Shown: one piece after another, positions 31,308-41,150 of the stretch
Layout of the letters: every line of letters starts with the position of its first letter
Position numbering within the stretch: the stretch's first letter is position 1
Assembly: GCF_001885585.1 (NCBI RefSeq)
Contig: NZ_LSRP01000035.1
Coordinates: 59,854 to 123,853 of the forward strand
Source of the DNA: Pararhizobium antarcticum
GTDB taxonomy: Bacteria; Pseudomonadota; Alphaproteobacteria; Rhizobiales; Rhizobiaceae
Direction of reading: 5' to 3'
Length of the DNA: 64,000 bases
The notes under the pieces: model-generated
What the model was told of the DNA's origin: nothing
The model's database searches: none
The model's input: the letters and a program-made list of their open reading frames with translations, nothing else
Translations under genes and position numbers: made by a program

Positions 31308-33680
31308 CTAGCGCCGGCCGCGCGGCGGGCGCGTTCCGGGCTGGTTGCGGGCCCCGCTGCCACGTCGCCCCGCCTTGTGAAAGGAACGGGTCGCCGTCGG
31401 CATCTTGCGCCCTTCACTGATCATTTCAAACCGCAGGGCACCGGCAAGCGGCACGGCCTCGACCAGCTTGACCGTGGTTTCGTCTCCGAGGCGGTAGCCA
31501 AGGCCGGTCTTTTCGCCCGACAGCGACTGGTGGGATTCGTCATAGACGAAATAGTCCCGCCCCAGCGTAGATATAGGCACGAATCCGTTGGCACCATAGT
31601 CCGGAAGAGTGACAAATAGTCCGGCCTTGGTGACGCCGGAGACGCGGCCCTCGAATTCCTCGCCGACACGGCCGGAAAGATGGTGGGCGATCAGCCGGTC
31701 GACCGTATCGCGCTCGGCCGCCATGGCGCGCCGCTCGAAGGTCGAGATCTCTGCGGCAATATCGTCCAGTTCGGCCTCTTCCGCCGGCGTGATGCCACCT
31801 TCGCCGAGACCGAGAACGCCCACCAGCGCGCGATGCACAATCAGGTCGGCATAGCGGCGGATCGGCGAGGTGAAATGGGCGTATTTCATCAGGTTGAGGC
31901 CGAAATGGCCGATATTTTCCGGACTGTAGACGGCCTGGCTCTGCGAGCGCAGCACCATTTCGTTGACCATGGTCTCGTAGGGCTTGTCGACGGCGGTGGC
32001 GAGGATGCCGTTGAAATGGTTGGAGCGCAGGTTGCCGCCCTTCATCAGGGAAATGTCGAGTGTCGCCAGGAATTCCCGCAGCGATTCCTGCTTGGCCAGC
32101 GACGGCGCATCATGGATGCGGTAGATCAGGCGCTGGCGCTTCAGTTCCAGCGTCTCGGCGGCGGCAACGTTTGCCTGGATCATCATTTCTTCGATGAGCT
32201 TGTGTGCATCGAGCCGGTCCGGCACGAAGACGCGGTCGACGGTGCCGTCACCCTTCAGGATGATCTTGCGCTCGGGCATGTTGAGCTCGAGCGGCTGGCG
32301 ACGGGTGCGGCCCGCCGTCAGGGTCGCATAGGCGGCCCAGAGCGGCTTCAGGATTGGCTCCAGCAGCGGGCCGGTCTGGTCGTCGGGCTTGCCGTCGATC
32401 GCCGCCTGTGCCTGCTGGTAGGAGAGCTTGGCCGCACTCTTCATCATGATCCGGTGGAAGGTGTGGCTCGCCTTGCGGCCTTCCTTCGAAAAGCGCATGC
32501 GCACCGCAAGCGCCGGACGGTCGACCCCCTGCTTCAGCGAGCACAGTTCGTTGGAAATGCGCTCCGGCAGCATTGGAACGACGCGATCGGGAAAATAGAC
32601 CGAATTGCCGCGCTTCAGGGCCTCCCGATCGAGCGCAGACTTTGGCCGCACATAGTAGGAAACGTCGGCAATGGCGACGGTGACGATGACGCCGCCGGGA
32701 TTGTCGGGCGAGGGGTCCGGTTCCGCATGAACGGCGTCGTCATGGTCCTTGGCGTCTGCCGGGTCGATGGTGATCAGCGGCAGGGATCGCCAATCCTCGC
32801 GATGCGCCATGCTGGCTGCACCGGCGGCATCGGCCTCCTTGGTCACCGCCTCCGGAAAGATATAGGGAATGCCATGGGCGTGGATGGCGATCATCGAGAT
32901 CGCCTTTTCGGTCGCCACCGAGCCGATGATCGCCTTGACCTGCGCGCGCGGCAGGCCGAAGCGGCCGATGCGCGAGATCTCGACCTCGACCAGGTCGCCG
33001 TCCGCAGCCGTAATCGTTCCACCGGATTCGACCAGCAGTTCCTCGCCGCGTTTGTCGATCGGCATGATCCGGCCGCCGCCGCCCGGTGTGGCGCGGAAAA
33101 CGCCAAGGGCTGCGTTGTTGTTCACCCGCCGGTCGAGGACCTTGATGATGCGGGCGGTATAGGCCGGGCCTGCGCGGTCCTTGGCCGGGAATATTTTTGC
33201 GAGAACGCGGTCGCCGAGACCGCCGACGGGCGTCTTGCCCTTGGATTTGCCGACCGTCGACTGGCGGATGGACACAGCCGGCGCAACACCGGCGTCTTCC
33301 GGCCATTCCGCCGGCCGACCGATCAACTCGCCGTCCTTGTCGCGGGTGGTGATGTCGAGCACGGTGACCGGGGGCAGGGCGCCCGGGCGCACCAGCGCTT
33401 TGCGTTTCTTTTCCAGAAGTCCGTCGGCCTCAAGTTCGCGCAGCAGAACCTTGAGTTCGACGCGCGCTTCGGTCTTCAGGCCGAAAGCCTTGGCGATGTC
33501 GCGTTTCGATGCCTTGTCGGGGTTTTCGGCGAGAAAGCGCATCAAGATGTCGCGCGGTGGCACGGCGCCGTGGATGATGACGGTCTTGTCGCCGGATGCG
33601 GGAGCGGATCTGCCCGCGCGCCCGAGGCGGGCTGCGGGTTTACCGGGCCGGTCGGTGGGGTCGCGCGGGATTTTGCTCAC
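31308..33680 (-). CDS. rnr: Ribonuclease R
   Basis: RNase R is a processive 3'-to-5' exonuclease that degrades structured RNA. The 790-residue protein has an N-terminal winged-helix region (KRDIAKAFGLKTEARVELKV), cold-shock domains, the RNB catalytic domain with TIDPADAKDHDDAVHAE (metal aspartates near residue 300), HFTSPIRRYADLIVHRAL near 610 and a C-terminal S1 domain (FEGRVSGVTKAGLFVTLPDY) with a short basic tail. The start is GTG at 33680 with AAGGA six bases upstream inside the topA end; the gap to topA is two bases. Confidence 0.95.
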   Translation of the reverse strand: MSKIPRDPTDRPGKPAARLGRAGRSAPASGDKTVIIHGAVPPRDILMRFLAENPDKASKRDIAKAFGLKTEARVELKVLLRELEADGLLEKKRKALVRPGALPPVTVLDITTRDKDGELIGRPAEWPEDAGVAPAVSIRQSTVGKSKGKTPVGGLGDRVLAKIFPAKDRAGPAYTARIIKVLDRRVNNNAALGVFRATPGGGGRIMPIDKRGEELLVESGGTITAADGDLVEVEISRIGRFGLPRAQVKAIIGSVATEKAISMIAIHAHGIPYIFPEAVTKEADAAGAASMAHREDWRSLPLITIDPADAKDHDDAVHAEPDPSPDNPGGVIVTVAIADVSYYVRPKSALDREALKRGNSVYFPDRVVPMLPERISNELCSLKQGVDRPALAVRMRFSKEGRKASHTFHRIMMKSAAKLSYQQAQAAIDGKPDDQTGPLLEPILKPLWAAYATLTAGRTRRQPLELNMPERKIILKGDGTVDRVFVPDRLDAHKLIEEMMIQANVAAAETLELKRQRLIYRIHDAPSLAKQESLREFLATLDISLMKGGNLRSNHFNGILATAVDKPYETMVNEMVLRSQSQAVYSPENIGHFGLNLMKYAHFTSPIRRYADLIVHRALVGVLGLGEGGITPAEEAELDDIAAEISTFERRAMAAERDTVDRLIAHHLSGRVGEEFEGRVSGVTKAGLFVTLPDYGANGFVPISTLGRDYFVYDESHQSLSGEKTGLGYRLGDETTVKLVEAVPLAGALRFEMISEGRKMPTATRSFHKAGRRGSGARNQPGTRPPRGRR

Positions 33681-33682
33681 GG

Positions 33683-36400
33683 TCAGTCCTTCTTGGCCTT
33701 GGTTGTCGCCTTGGCCTTTGGCTTTGCTGCTGCCTTCGATGGTGCTGCAGATTTGGGTTTCGCTGCCGCCTTCGGCTTGGCTGCTGCCTTCGGCTTTGCG
33801 GACTTTGTGGCTCCGGCGGCCTCGGCCTTTGTCGTTTTCGGCTTTGTCGTCTTTGCCTTCGAAGGCTTGGCGCCGCCGCCCTTGGCAATACGCTCGGCGA
33901 TCAGCAGCAGCGCATCCTCAAGGGTCACCTCTTGCGGATCCTTGCCCTTTGGCAGGGTGGCATTGACCTTGGCCCAGTTGACGTAGGGCCCGTATTTTCC
34001 GTCCTTGACGGTGATCGCGCCACCGTCGGGGTGGTCGCCGATCTCCTTCAGCGGCGCGGCAGCCGCACCCCGTCCGCCAGGCCCCTTCGCTGCCTTGTCG
34101 GCGAGCACCGAGACCGCACGATTGAGGCCGATCGAGAAGACGTCCTCGATGGTTTCGACATTGGCATATTTGCCGTCATGCAGGATGAACGGTCCGTAAC
34201 GGCCAAGCCCGGACGAAATCATCTTGCCGCTTTCCGGATGCGCGCCGATATCGCGCGGCAGGGACAGAAGTGCGAGCGCCTTTTCATGATCGATGGAGGC
34301 CGGCGTCCAGCCCTTCGGCAGGCTCGAACGCTTGGCTTCCTTGCCGTCACCGCGCTGCACGTAGGGGCCGAAACGGCCCGTGCGCAGGGTAATTTCCTCG
34401 TCGGTATGCGGATCCTTGCCCAGCGCCTGCGGCTCGCTGGAGGCGGACGCCTCGGCGCCGTCCTTGCTGTCGGAGGAGAGCTGCCGGGTAAAATTGCAGT
34501 CCGGATAGTTGGAGCAGCCGACGAAGGCGCCGTATTTGCCGAGCTTCAGCGACAGCTTGCCGGTGCCGCAGACCTGGCAGATGCGCGGATCGCTGCCGTC
34601 CTCGCGCTTCGGGAAGACCAGCGGTGCCAGTTCCTCGTTGAGCGCATCGAGAACATTGGTGACACGCAGTTCCTTTGTATCCTCGATCTGTGCGAAGAAA
34701 TCCTTCCAGAAGTCGCGAAGCACGTCCTTCCAGTTCAGCTCGCCGGCGGAGATCTGGTCGAGCTTTTCCTCGAGCGATGCCGTGAAATCATATTCGACAT
34801 AGCGTGCGAAGAAGCTCTCGAGGAAAGCCGTCACGAGGCGGCCCTTGGCTTCCGGGATCAGCTTGCGCTTGTCGATGACCACATATTCGCGGTCGCTGAG
34901 CGTCTTCAGCGTCGCCGCATAGGTGGACGGCCGGCCAATGCCGAGCTCTTCCATCTTCTTGATCAGCGTCGCTTCCGAATACCGCGGTGGCGGCTCGGTG
35001 AAATGCTGCGTCGAGTTGATCTTCTGCTTGGCGAGGTTTTCGCGTGCATTGATTTCCGGCAGGCGGCCATCCTCGTCGCCGTCATCGCTCTGCTCGCCGT
35101 CTTCCTTCTGGTCGGTATAGGCGGCGATGAAGCCGTCGAAGCGGATGACGGAACCGACGGCGCGCAGGCCAGCCTTCTGGCCACCATTCTCCGCCGTGAT
35201 CTCGGCTGTCGTGCGCTCGATCTCGGCCGAGGCCATCTGGCTGGCGATGCCGCGCTTCCAGATCAGGTCGTAAAGTCGGATCTGGTCGGCATCGAGAAAC
35301 TTGCGGACATGGTCCGGAATACGGTTGAAGTCGGTCGGCCGCACGGCCTCGTGGGCTTCCTGGGCATTCTTCGCCTTGGTCGAATAAAGGCGGGCCTTGT
35401 CCGGAACGTAGCGGGCGCCGAACTGGTCGCCGATGGCGATGCGGGCGGCGTCAATCGCTTCCGCCGCCATCTGCACGCCGTCGGTACGCATATAGGTAAT
35501 GAGACCGACGGTCTCGCCACCGATGTCGATGCCCTCATACAGCTTCTGCGCCACCTGCATGGTGCGCGACGCCGAAAATCCGAGCTTGGAGGAGGCGGCC
35601 TGCTGCAAGGTCGAGGTCGTGAACGGCGGCGACGGGTTGCGCTTGACCGGTTTTGCCTCGACGCTGTCAACGGTATAGGCGGCGCCGTCGAGCAGGCTCT
35701 TCAAACGGCCGGCATCGTCGCCATTGCCGATCGATCGGGCCTGCAGGCGCTTGCCCTCGGCCGAAACCAGCCGGGCCTCGAATTCGTCACCGCGCGGTGT
35801 CTTCAGCAGCGCCGAGATGTTCCAGTATTCTTCGGAAACAAAACGTTCGATTTCGGATTCGCGGTCGCAAACGAGCCGCAGTGCGACGGACTGCACCCGT
35901 CCCGCAGAGCGCGCACCCGGGAGCTTGCGCCAGAGCACCGGCGAAAGGTTGAAGCCGACGAGATAGTCGAGTGCACGGCGGGCGAGATAGGCATCGACCA
36001 GCGGGATATCTATATCGCGCGGATTGGCCATGGCGTCGAGTACGGCCTTCTTGGTGATGGCGTTGAACACCACGCGGCTCACCGGCTTGTCGCCGATCAG
36101 CTTCTTCTTGCGCAAGAGATCCAGCACGTGCCAGGAAATCGCTTCACCCTCGCGATCCGGGTCGGTCGCAAGGATCAGGCCGTCGGCCGTCTTCAGCGCG
36201 TCACTGATGTCCTTCATGCGCTTGGCCGACTGGCTGTCGACTTCCCAGAGCATGGCGAAGTCCTCGTCCGGCAGGACCGAGCCGTCCTTGGCCGGCAGGT
36301 CGCGGACATGGCCGAACGACGCCAGAACCTTGTAGCCGGGGCCGAGATACTTGTTGATGGTCTTGGCCTTGGCAGGCGATTCCACGACGACTACATTCAT
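33683..36400 (-). CDS. topA: DNA topoisomerase I
   Basis: TopA relaxes negative supercoils. From MNVVVVESPAKAKTINKYLG at 36400 the product is 905 residues; an ATG six bases upstream is possible. The Toprim domain has ILATDPDREGEAISWH near residue 70-85, the nucleophile region ITYMRTDG carries the catalytic tyrosine (about 305), and a CxxC zinc finger (CQVCGTGKLSLKLGKYGAF, CSNYPDC) lies in the C-terminal third. A long lysine/alanine/proline-rich tail ends the protein. rnr follows after two bases. Confidence 0.96.
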   Translation of the reverse strand: MNVVVVESPAKAKTINKYLGPGYKVLASFGHVRDLPAKDGSVLPDEDFAMLWEVDSQSAKRMKDISDALKTADGLILATDPDREGEAISWHVLDLLRKKKLIGDKPVSRVVFNAITKKAVLDAMANPRDIDIPLVDAYLARRALDYLVGFNLSPVLWRKLPGARSAGRVQSVALRLVCDRESEIERFVSEEYWNISALLKTPRGDEFEARLVSAEGKRLQARSIGNGDDAGRLKSLLDGAAYTVDSVEAKPVKRNPSPPFTTSTLQQAASSKLGFSASRTMQVAQKLYEGIDIGGETVGLITYMRTDGVQMAAEAIDAARIAIGDQFGARYVPDKARLYSTKAKNAQEAHEAVRPTDFNRIPDHVRKFLDADQIRLYDLIWKRGIASQMASAEIERTTAEITAENGGQKAGLRAVGSVIRFDGFIAAYTDQKEDGEQSDDGDEDGRLPEINARENLAKQKINSTQHFTEPPPRYSEATLIKKMEELGIGRPSTYAATLKTLSDREYVVIDKRKLIPEAKGRLVTAFLESFFARYVEYDFTASLEEKLDQISAGELNWKDVLRDFWKDFFAQIEDTKELRVTNVLDALNEELAPLVFPKREDGSDPRICQVCGTGKLSLKLGKYGAFVGCSNYPDCNFTRQLSSDSKDGAEASASSEPQALGKDPHTDEEITLRTGRFGPYVQRGDGKEAKRSSLPKGWTPASIDHEKALALLSLPRDIGAHPESGKMISSGLGRYGPFILHDGKYANVETIEDVFSIGLNRAVSVLADKAAKGPGGRGAAAAPLKEIGDHPDGGAITVKDGKYGPYVNWAKVNATLPKGKDPQEVTLEDALLLIAERIAKGGGAKPSKAKTTKPKTTKAEAAGATKSAKPKAAAKPKAAAKPKSAAPSKAAAKPKAKATTKAKKD

Positions 36401-36745
36401 GGTCATACTTCAGAGCAACCGTTCAAATGCGTGCCCTACCGGCAAAACGGTGGCACGCCCGGAAATATCGATGCCCCGACATGGACAGGGATTCGTCCGT
36501 GGTCAAGTGCCAGCGTTCAATTTAACCATGCACAACGCGATACAACCTATAAGAGATTACGTCAGTATTGCAATTAAAGATAAATGCGTTATCGTCTCGG
36601 AAGTGTAAAATCGTGCCCCGACAGATTGATTGAGGATGCGGTCAGAGATGACCGTGGCCGCTGGAAAAGCGACGCCTTTTCGCGGCATTCTCTCCGATCA
36701 TTCCCATCTGGGCGCACGCAGGCGAGATGTGCAACAGGAAGTGAA
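36401..36745. other. Intergenic region between topA and a small gene
   Basis: This 345-base divergent gap holds the promoters of topA and of the 85-residue protein. It has an AT-rich patch at about 36535-36600 and the octamer TTAACCAT at 36522-36529, which equals the short CtrA-binding motif. No stem-loop terminator or small gene with a ribosome site is evident. Confidence 0.5.
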
Positions 36746-37003
36746 ATGATTGCGACCATGAATGGCGCCGGCAAGACCAACAGGCAGACACAAGACAACA
36801 TCGCCTATATCCGCCAGATGCTCGGCGAACTGCGCGGTGTCGCCAGCAATGAGGGCGCCGACATGTTGTGTTACCTGATCGAGATGGCCTTCGTCGAGGC
36901 CGGCGACATCCAGGAGGGCAAGCGCCAGCTGTCAATCCAGCAAGCTGAGCGAAACAAGCCCGCCGGCATGCCGGTGAAGCCGCCCGGCGAGATCCAGTTC
37001 TAG
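36746..37003 (+). CDS. Conserved hypothetical protein, 85 residues
   Basis: The frame starts with ATG at 36746, six bases after AGGA, and encodes a soluble, helical 85-residue protein (TNRQTQDNIAYIRQMLGELR, then GADMLCYLIEMAFVEAGDI). I recognise it as a small protein found next to topA/dprA in rhizobia but know no function. Its last 72 bases overlap the 3' end of dprA on the other strand. The coding helices lie mostly ahead of the overlap, so a real gene is plausible. Confidence 0.65.
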   Translation: MIATMNGAGKTNRQTQDNIAYIRQMLGELRGVASNEGADMLCYLIEMAFVEAGDIQEGKRQLSIQQAERNKPAGMPVKPPGEIQF

Positions 37004-38077
37004 CAACACGAGATAGATTGCAGAGGGCGTCAGGCCGGTGTGGCGGACAATGTCGTCGATCTCAACCGGCGTCGGGCCGAGCGCATCGGTGATCCGGGCG
37101 CGCTCGCTGTCATTGGGGGGTGGGGCCATGATGCCGTCACCTTCCGGTTCTTCGGCTTGCGGCTGCGAAAACAGATCGATGCGGCTGAGGGGAGCGAGCG
37201 CTTCCAGAATGTCCTGCGGGCTCGTGGTGATGGTGGCGCCGTCCTTCAGCAGCCCGTTGGTGCCGTGGCAGCGCGGGTCGAGCGGCGATCCGGGCACGGC
37301 AAAGACTAGCCGTCCGAAATCGGCCGCATAACGTGCGGTGATCAGCGATCCCGAACGCGCCGCAGCCTCGACCACGGCAAGGCCCAGGCTGACGCCGGCG
37401 ATCAGGCGGTTGCGGCGCGGGAAATCCCGGGCACGCGGCTCCCAGCCGAACGGCATCTCGCTGATGGCAAGGCCATTGCCGCCGGTGATCTCGTCCAGCA
37501 GGCCGACATTTTCCGGCGGATAGGGCTGGTCGAGCCCGCCGGCCAATGCCGCGATCGTGCCGGTTTCAAGGCTGGCGCGATGGGCGGCCGTATCGATGCC
37601 GCGGGCAAGGCCGGAAATGACCGCATAGCCGGCCCGCCCGACGTCGCGGGCGATCATGGCTGCGAATTTTGCGCCGCTGATCGAGGCATTGCGCGAGCCG
37701 ACAATGCCGACCGAAGGCACGGTCGCAACCGACAGCCGTCCCTTGACGGCAAGGAGCGGCGGTGCCGCATCGATCTGGCGGAGTGCCGGTGGGTAGTCGG
37801 GTTCGCCGATGCCGATGAAGCGCGCGCCGAACCGGTGCGCCAGTGCCAGTTCCTTTTCCGCGTCGGCAAGCGAGGCGACACGGATCGCCCGGGTCGAGCC
37901 GCCGCGCCGCGAAAGCTCCGGCAGCATGTCCAGCGCCGTTTCGGCCGAGCCGAAATGATTGATCAGGTCGCGGAAGGTGGCGGGGCCGACATTGTCGCTT
38001 CGGATCAGCCGCAGCCAGGCAATTCTCTGTCGTTCCGTCAGCGCGATGCCTTTTCGTCCTGCGCTGGCGTCCGGCAT
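36932..38077 (-). CDS. dprA: DNA-processing protein DprA
   Basis: DprA binds incoming single-stranded DNA and loads RecA during natural transformation; it is also kept in species not known to be competent. The 381-residue protein has an N-terminal helix-hairpin-helix region (LIRSDNVGPATFRDLINHFG), a Rossmann-like core with GIVGSRNASISGAKFA and ISGLARGIDTAAHRASLETG, SEMPFGWEPRARDFPRRNRL and a C-terminal winged-helix (DDIVRHTGLTPSAIYLVLLE). The gene lies five bases after plsY on the same strand. Confidence 0.94.
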   Translation of the reverse strand: MPDASAGRKGIALTERQRIAWLRLIRSDNVGPATFRDLINHFGSAETALDMLPELSRRGGSTRAIRVASLADAEKELALAHRFGARFIGIGEPDYPPALRQIDAAPPLLAVKGRLSVATVPSVGIVGSRNASISGAKFAAMIARDVGRAGYAVISGLARGIDTAAHRASLETGTIAALAGGLDQPYPPENVGLLDEITGGNGLAISEMPFGWEPRARDFPRRNRLIAGVSLGLAVVEAAARSGSLITARYAADFGRLVFAVPGSPLDPRCHGTNGLLKDGATITTSPQDILEALAPLSRIDLFSQPQAEEPEGDGIMAPPPNDSERARITDALGPTPVEIDDIVRHTGLTPSAIYLVLLELDLAGRLHRHAGGLVSLSLLD

Positions 38078-38082
38078 GTCTT

Positions 38083-38697
38083 CTATCCCTTTTCGCCGAT
38101 CCGGCCTTCGGTGCCGGCAAGCAGCCTTTGAATGTTCGCCCGGTGCTTGATCCAGGTGATGACGCTCATCACCACGAACAGCAGCCCGATTTTCCCGTAG
38201 CCCGAGGCCAACAGTACAACCGGAACGACAAGCGTTGCAACCAGTGCCGAGAGCGAGGAGTAGCGGCTCAGTTTGGCCATGACGAGCCAGACAGCGGCAA
38301 AGACCAGCACGATCAACGGCGCAAGGCCAAGCAGCACGCCGATATAGGTCGCGATGCCCTTGCCGCCCTTGAAGCCGAGCCAGACGGGATAGAGATGACC
38401 GAGGAAAGCGGCAAAGCCCGAGGCAATGCCCGCCTCGATGCCGAAGACTGAGGCGGCGATGGCCGCAGCCGCCGTGCCCTTGAACGCGTCAAGCAGCAGC
38501 GTCGCTACGGCGAGTTTCTTGTTGCCGGTGCGCAGCACGTTGGTCGCGCCGATATTGCCTGAACCGATCTTGCGCACATCTCCGAGCCCGGCCATGCGGG
38601 TGAGGATCAGGCCAAAGGGTACGGAGCCGAGCAGATAGCCGAAAACCAGGCAACCCAGCGTTAGCGGCAGCGCAAGCTGCCAGTCGAAAATATCCAC
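38083..38697 (-). CDS. plsY: Acyl-phosphate glycerol-3-phosphate acyltransferase
   Basis: PlsY transfers an acyl group from acyl phosphate to glycerol 3-phosphate, the first step of phospholipid synthesis. The 204-residue membrane protein contains the three conserved loops: [23 protein letters not shown] (about residues 46-57) and [13 protein letters not shown] (about 108-120). The start codon is GTG at 38697, behind a GGGAGGG ribosome site. It is 26 bases from the pyrC-like gene and 5 bases ahead of dprA. Confidence 0.95.
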   Translation of the reverse strand: MDIFDWQLALPLTLGCLVFGYLLGSVPFGLILTRMAGLGDVRKIGSGNIGATNVLRTGNKKLAVATLLLDAFKGTAAAAIAASVFGIEAGIASGFAAFLGHLYPVWLGFKGGKGIATYIGVLLGLAPLIVLVFAAVWLVMAKLSRYSSLSALVATLVVPVVLLASGYGKIGLLFVVMSVITWIKHRANIQRLLAGTEGRIGEKG

Positions 38698-38723
38698 GGG
38701 TTACCCTCCCTCATTCCATCTGC

Positions 38724-40013
38724 CTAAAGCGAATGGACCAGTTTTCCCGCAACATAGGTTTGAACCGCCCGGCCGGTAAAGCGGGCATTTTCGAAGGGCG
38801 TGTTTTTCGAACGCGAGACAATCGTCTCCTTCGAGACGATCCAGGGCTCGTCGAGGTCGATGACGGTGATGTCCGCCTTGGCACCGGGTGCAAGCGTTCC
38901 GGCATCCAGACCGAAGATCCTTGCCGGACGGCTGGACAGAGCATCGAACAGTCGCATCAGCGAAACCTGGCCGCTGTGATACAGGCGCAAGGCCGCCGCC
39001 AGCATGGTTTCCAGCCCGATCGCGCCATCGGCGGCATCGGCAAAGGGCAGGCGCTTGGTATCGACGTCCTGCGGATCGTGAGAGGAAACGATGATGTCGA
39101 TGTCGCCGTCCGACAGGGCCTGAACCATCGCCATCCGGTCGTCCTCGCCGCGCAGCGGTGGCGAGAGCTTGAAGAAGGTGCGGTATTCGCCGATGTCGTT
39201 TTCGTTCAGAGTCAGGTGATTGATCGAAATGCCGCAGGTGACGTTGGCTCCCCGCTTGCGGGCGGCAGCGATTGCTTCCACCGATTCGGGCAGCGATATC
39301 TTGGCGGCGTGATAGGCACCGCGGGTCAAAGCCGCGATGCGCAAGTCGCGCTCCAGCGGAATGATTTCCGCCTCGCGCGGAACGCCCGGCAAGCCAAGCC
39401 AGCTCGCCAAGAGGCCCTCGTTCATGACGCCGCCGGCACCGAGATATTTGTCGCGCGTCTCGAGCGCAATGACGGCGCCGAACTCGCGGGCGTAGGTCAT
39501 GGCGCGGCGCAACACGAGCGTGTCATGCACCGGCCGGCGGCCATTGGTGAAGCAGACGGCGCCGGCTTCGCGCAAAAGGCCGAATTCTGTCATCTCCTCG
39601 CCGTCGAGATGTTTGGTCAGCGCCGCCGCCGGATAGACATTGACCAGCGCCTTGTCGCGCGCCGTCTTCTGGACGAACTGCACGAGCGCGATGTCGTCGA
39701 TCACAGGATCGGTATCCGGCATGGTGATGATCGAGGTGACGCCGCCAGAGGCCGCCGCCCGTGAGGCCGATTCGATCGTCTCGCGGTATTCGCCGCCGGG
39801 TTCACCGACAAAGACGCGGGCATCGACAAGGCCGGGAACGGCGAGCAGGCCGCTGCAATCCTTCACGGTCGCACCGTCGGGCACGCCTTCATTCTGGGCT
39901 GTCTTGCCTGCCGCCAGAATGATGCCATTTTCGATGATGATCGTGCCGGTTTCGTCCAGATTGCGCGAGGGATCGATGATGCGGAGGTTCTTGAGGACGA
40001 GCGTACCGGTCAT
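38724..40013 (-). CDS. pyrC: Dihydroorotase-like protein, probably inactive (PyrC')
   Basis: The 429-residue protein has the amidohydrolase fold of type I dihydroorotase but has lost the metal site. The usual PGLVDxHxHxREPG is here [14 protein letters not shown], so both zinc histidines are replaced (Arg 66, Phe 68). The later HxE/D histidine is also missing (VIALETRD) and the SDHAPH motif reads SSHDPQ. Noncatalytic homologues are known to act as structural partners of aspartate transcarbamoylase in pseudomonads. The start overlaps the pyrB stop by four bases, so equal expression with PyrB is likely. Confidence 0.9.
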   Translation of the reverse strand: MTGTLVLKNLRIIDPSRNLDETGTIIIENGIILAAGKTAQNEGVPDGATVKDCSGLLAVPGLVDARVFVGEPGGEYRETIESASRAAASGGVTSIITMPDTDPVIDDIALVQFVQKTARDKALVNVYPAAALTKHLDGEEMTEFGLLREAGAVCFTNGRRPVHDTLVLRRAMTYAREFGAVIALETRDKYLGAGGVMNEGLLASWLGLPGVPREAEIIPLERDLRIAALTRGAYHAAKISLPESVEAIAAARKRGANVTCGISINHLTLNENDIGEYRTFFKLSPPLRGEDDRMAMVQALSDGDIDIIVSSHDPQDVDTKRLPFADAADGAIGLETMLAAALRLYHSGQVSLMRLFDALSSRPARIFGLDAGTLAPGAKADITVIDLDEPWIVSKETIVSRSKNTPFENARFTGRAVQTYVAGKLVHSL

Positions 40014-40951
40014 GCGCGCGGCCCCTGGTTCTGGGATAAGAGGAGCGTTTCCATCACCGCCATGCGCACCGCAACCCCCATTTCCACCTGTTGTTCGATG
40101 ACGCTCTGTGGCCCGTCGGCAATTTCCGAGGCGATTTCGACGCCGCGGTTCATTGGCCCGGGATGCATGACGAGCGCATCCTCCCTGGCGGCCTTCAGCT
40201 TCTCCGCATCCAGTCCGAAATAGCGGAAATATTCGCGGACCGAGGGCACGAAGGACCCGGCCATGCGCTCGCGCTGCAGGCGCAGCATCATCACCACGTC
40301 CGCGTCCTTCAGGCCTTCCTCCATCGAGTGATAGACCTCGGCGCCCATCTCGGCGATGCCGGCCGGCAAGAGGGTCGCGGGGGCGACCACGCGCACGCGG
40401 GCACCCATCTGGTTGAGCAGCAAAATGTTGGAACGCGCGACGCGCGAATGCAGCACGTCGCCGCAGATGGCGACGATGATGCGCGACAGCTTGCCCTTGG
40501 CGCGCCGGATGGTCAGCGCGTCGAGCAGCGCCTGCGTCGGATGCTCGTGCTGGCCGTCGCCGGCATTGACCACGGCGCAGGAGACTTTCTGCGCCAGAAG
40601 GGCTGCGGCACCGGCCGAGGAATGGCGAACGACCAGAACGTCGGGGTGCATGGCGTTCAGCGTCATCGCCGTATCGATCAGCGTTTCGCCTTTCTTGACC
40701 GAAGAATTGCTGACAGACATGTTCATGACGTCGGCGCCGAGCCGCTTGCCGGCCAGTTCGAACGAGGCTTGCGTGCGGGTCGAGGCCTCGAAGAACAGGT
40801 TGATCTGCGTCAACCCCCGGAGCGTCGATGTCTTCTTTTCCCGCTGCCGCGAAATCTTCACGGCCTCGTCAGCCCGGTCGAGCAGAAGCGTGATGTCCGG
40901 TTCTGTCAGGCCCTTGATGCCCAGCAGGTGCCGATGCGGAAAGAAATCCAT
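40010..40951 (-). CDS. pyrB: Aspartate carbamoyltransferase catalytic subunit
   Basis: PyrB joins carbamoyl phosphate and aspartate in pyrimidine synthesis. The 313-residue product has the carbamoyl-phosphate loop [20 protein letters not shown] (about residues 53-72), [45 protein letters not shown] (about 129-145) and [12 protein letters not shown] (about 262-273). It overlaps the pyrC-like gene by four bases. No pyrI-type regulatory gene is nearby. Confidence 0.96.
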   Translation of the reverse strand: MDFFPHRHLLGIKGLTEPDITLLLDRADEAVKISRQREKKTSTLRGLTQINLFFEASTRTQASFELAGKRLGADVMNMSVSNSSVKKGETLIDTAMTLNAMHPDVLVVRHSSAGAAALLAQKVSCAVVNAGDGQHEHPTQALLDALTIRRAKGKLSRIIVAICGDVLHSRVARSNILLLNQMGARVRVVAPATLLPAGIAEMGAEVYHSMEEGLKDADVVMMLRLQRERMAGSFVPSVREYFRYFGLDAEKLKAAREDALVMHPGPMNRGVEIASEIADGPQSVIEQQVEMGVAVRMAVMETLLLSQNQGPRA

Positions 40952-41150
40952 GAAAGACCCGCCCCAATTTGTGATATGGCTGGTCTATAATCCGTGCATC
41001 CCCGACGGGCAAGGCGGCGGCACGGCAATCCTGTGCCATCCCCACGCTTTTGTGCCGGATTTGCAGCGTTGGGGAAATAGTTGCGGGAAGCGCTCGATAT
41101 CGCAATCGGCGACAGTTTCGTCTCTCCGGAACTTGCGCTAGAACCGCCCC

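Noticed and set aside
31680..33986. A 768-codon plus-strand frame opposite rnr
   Set aside because: Same antisense artefact; rnr has complete RNB and S1 motifs.
33596..36577. A 993-codon plus-strand frame opposite topA
   Set aside because: Antisense shadow of a gene with strong third-position GC bias; topA on the other strand has clear Toprim and zinc-finger motifs.
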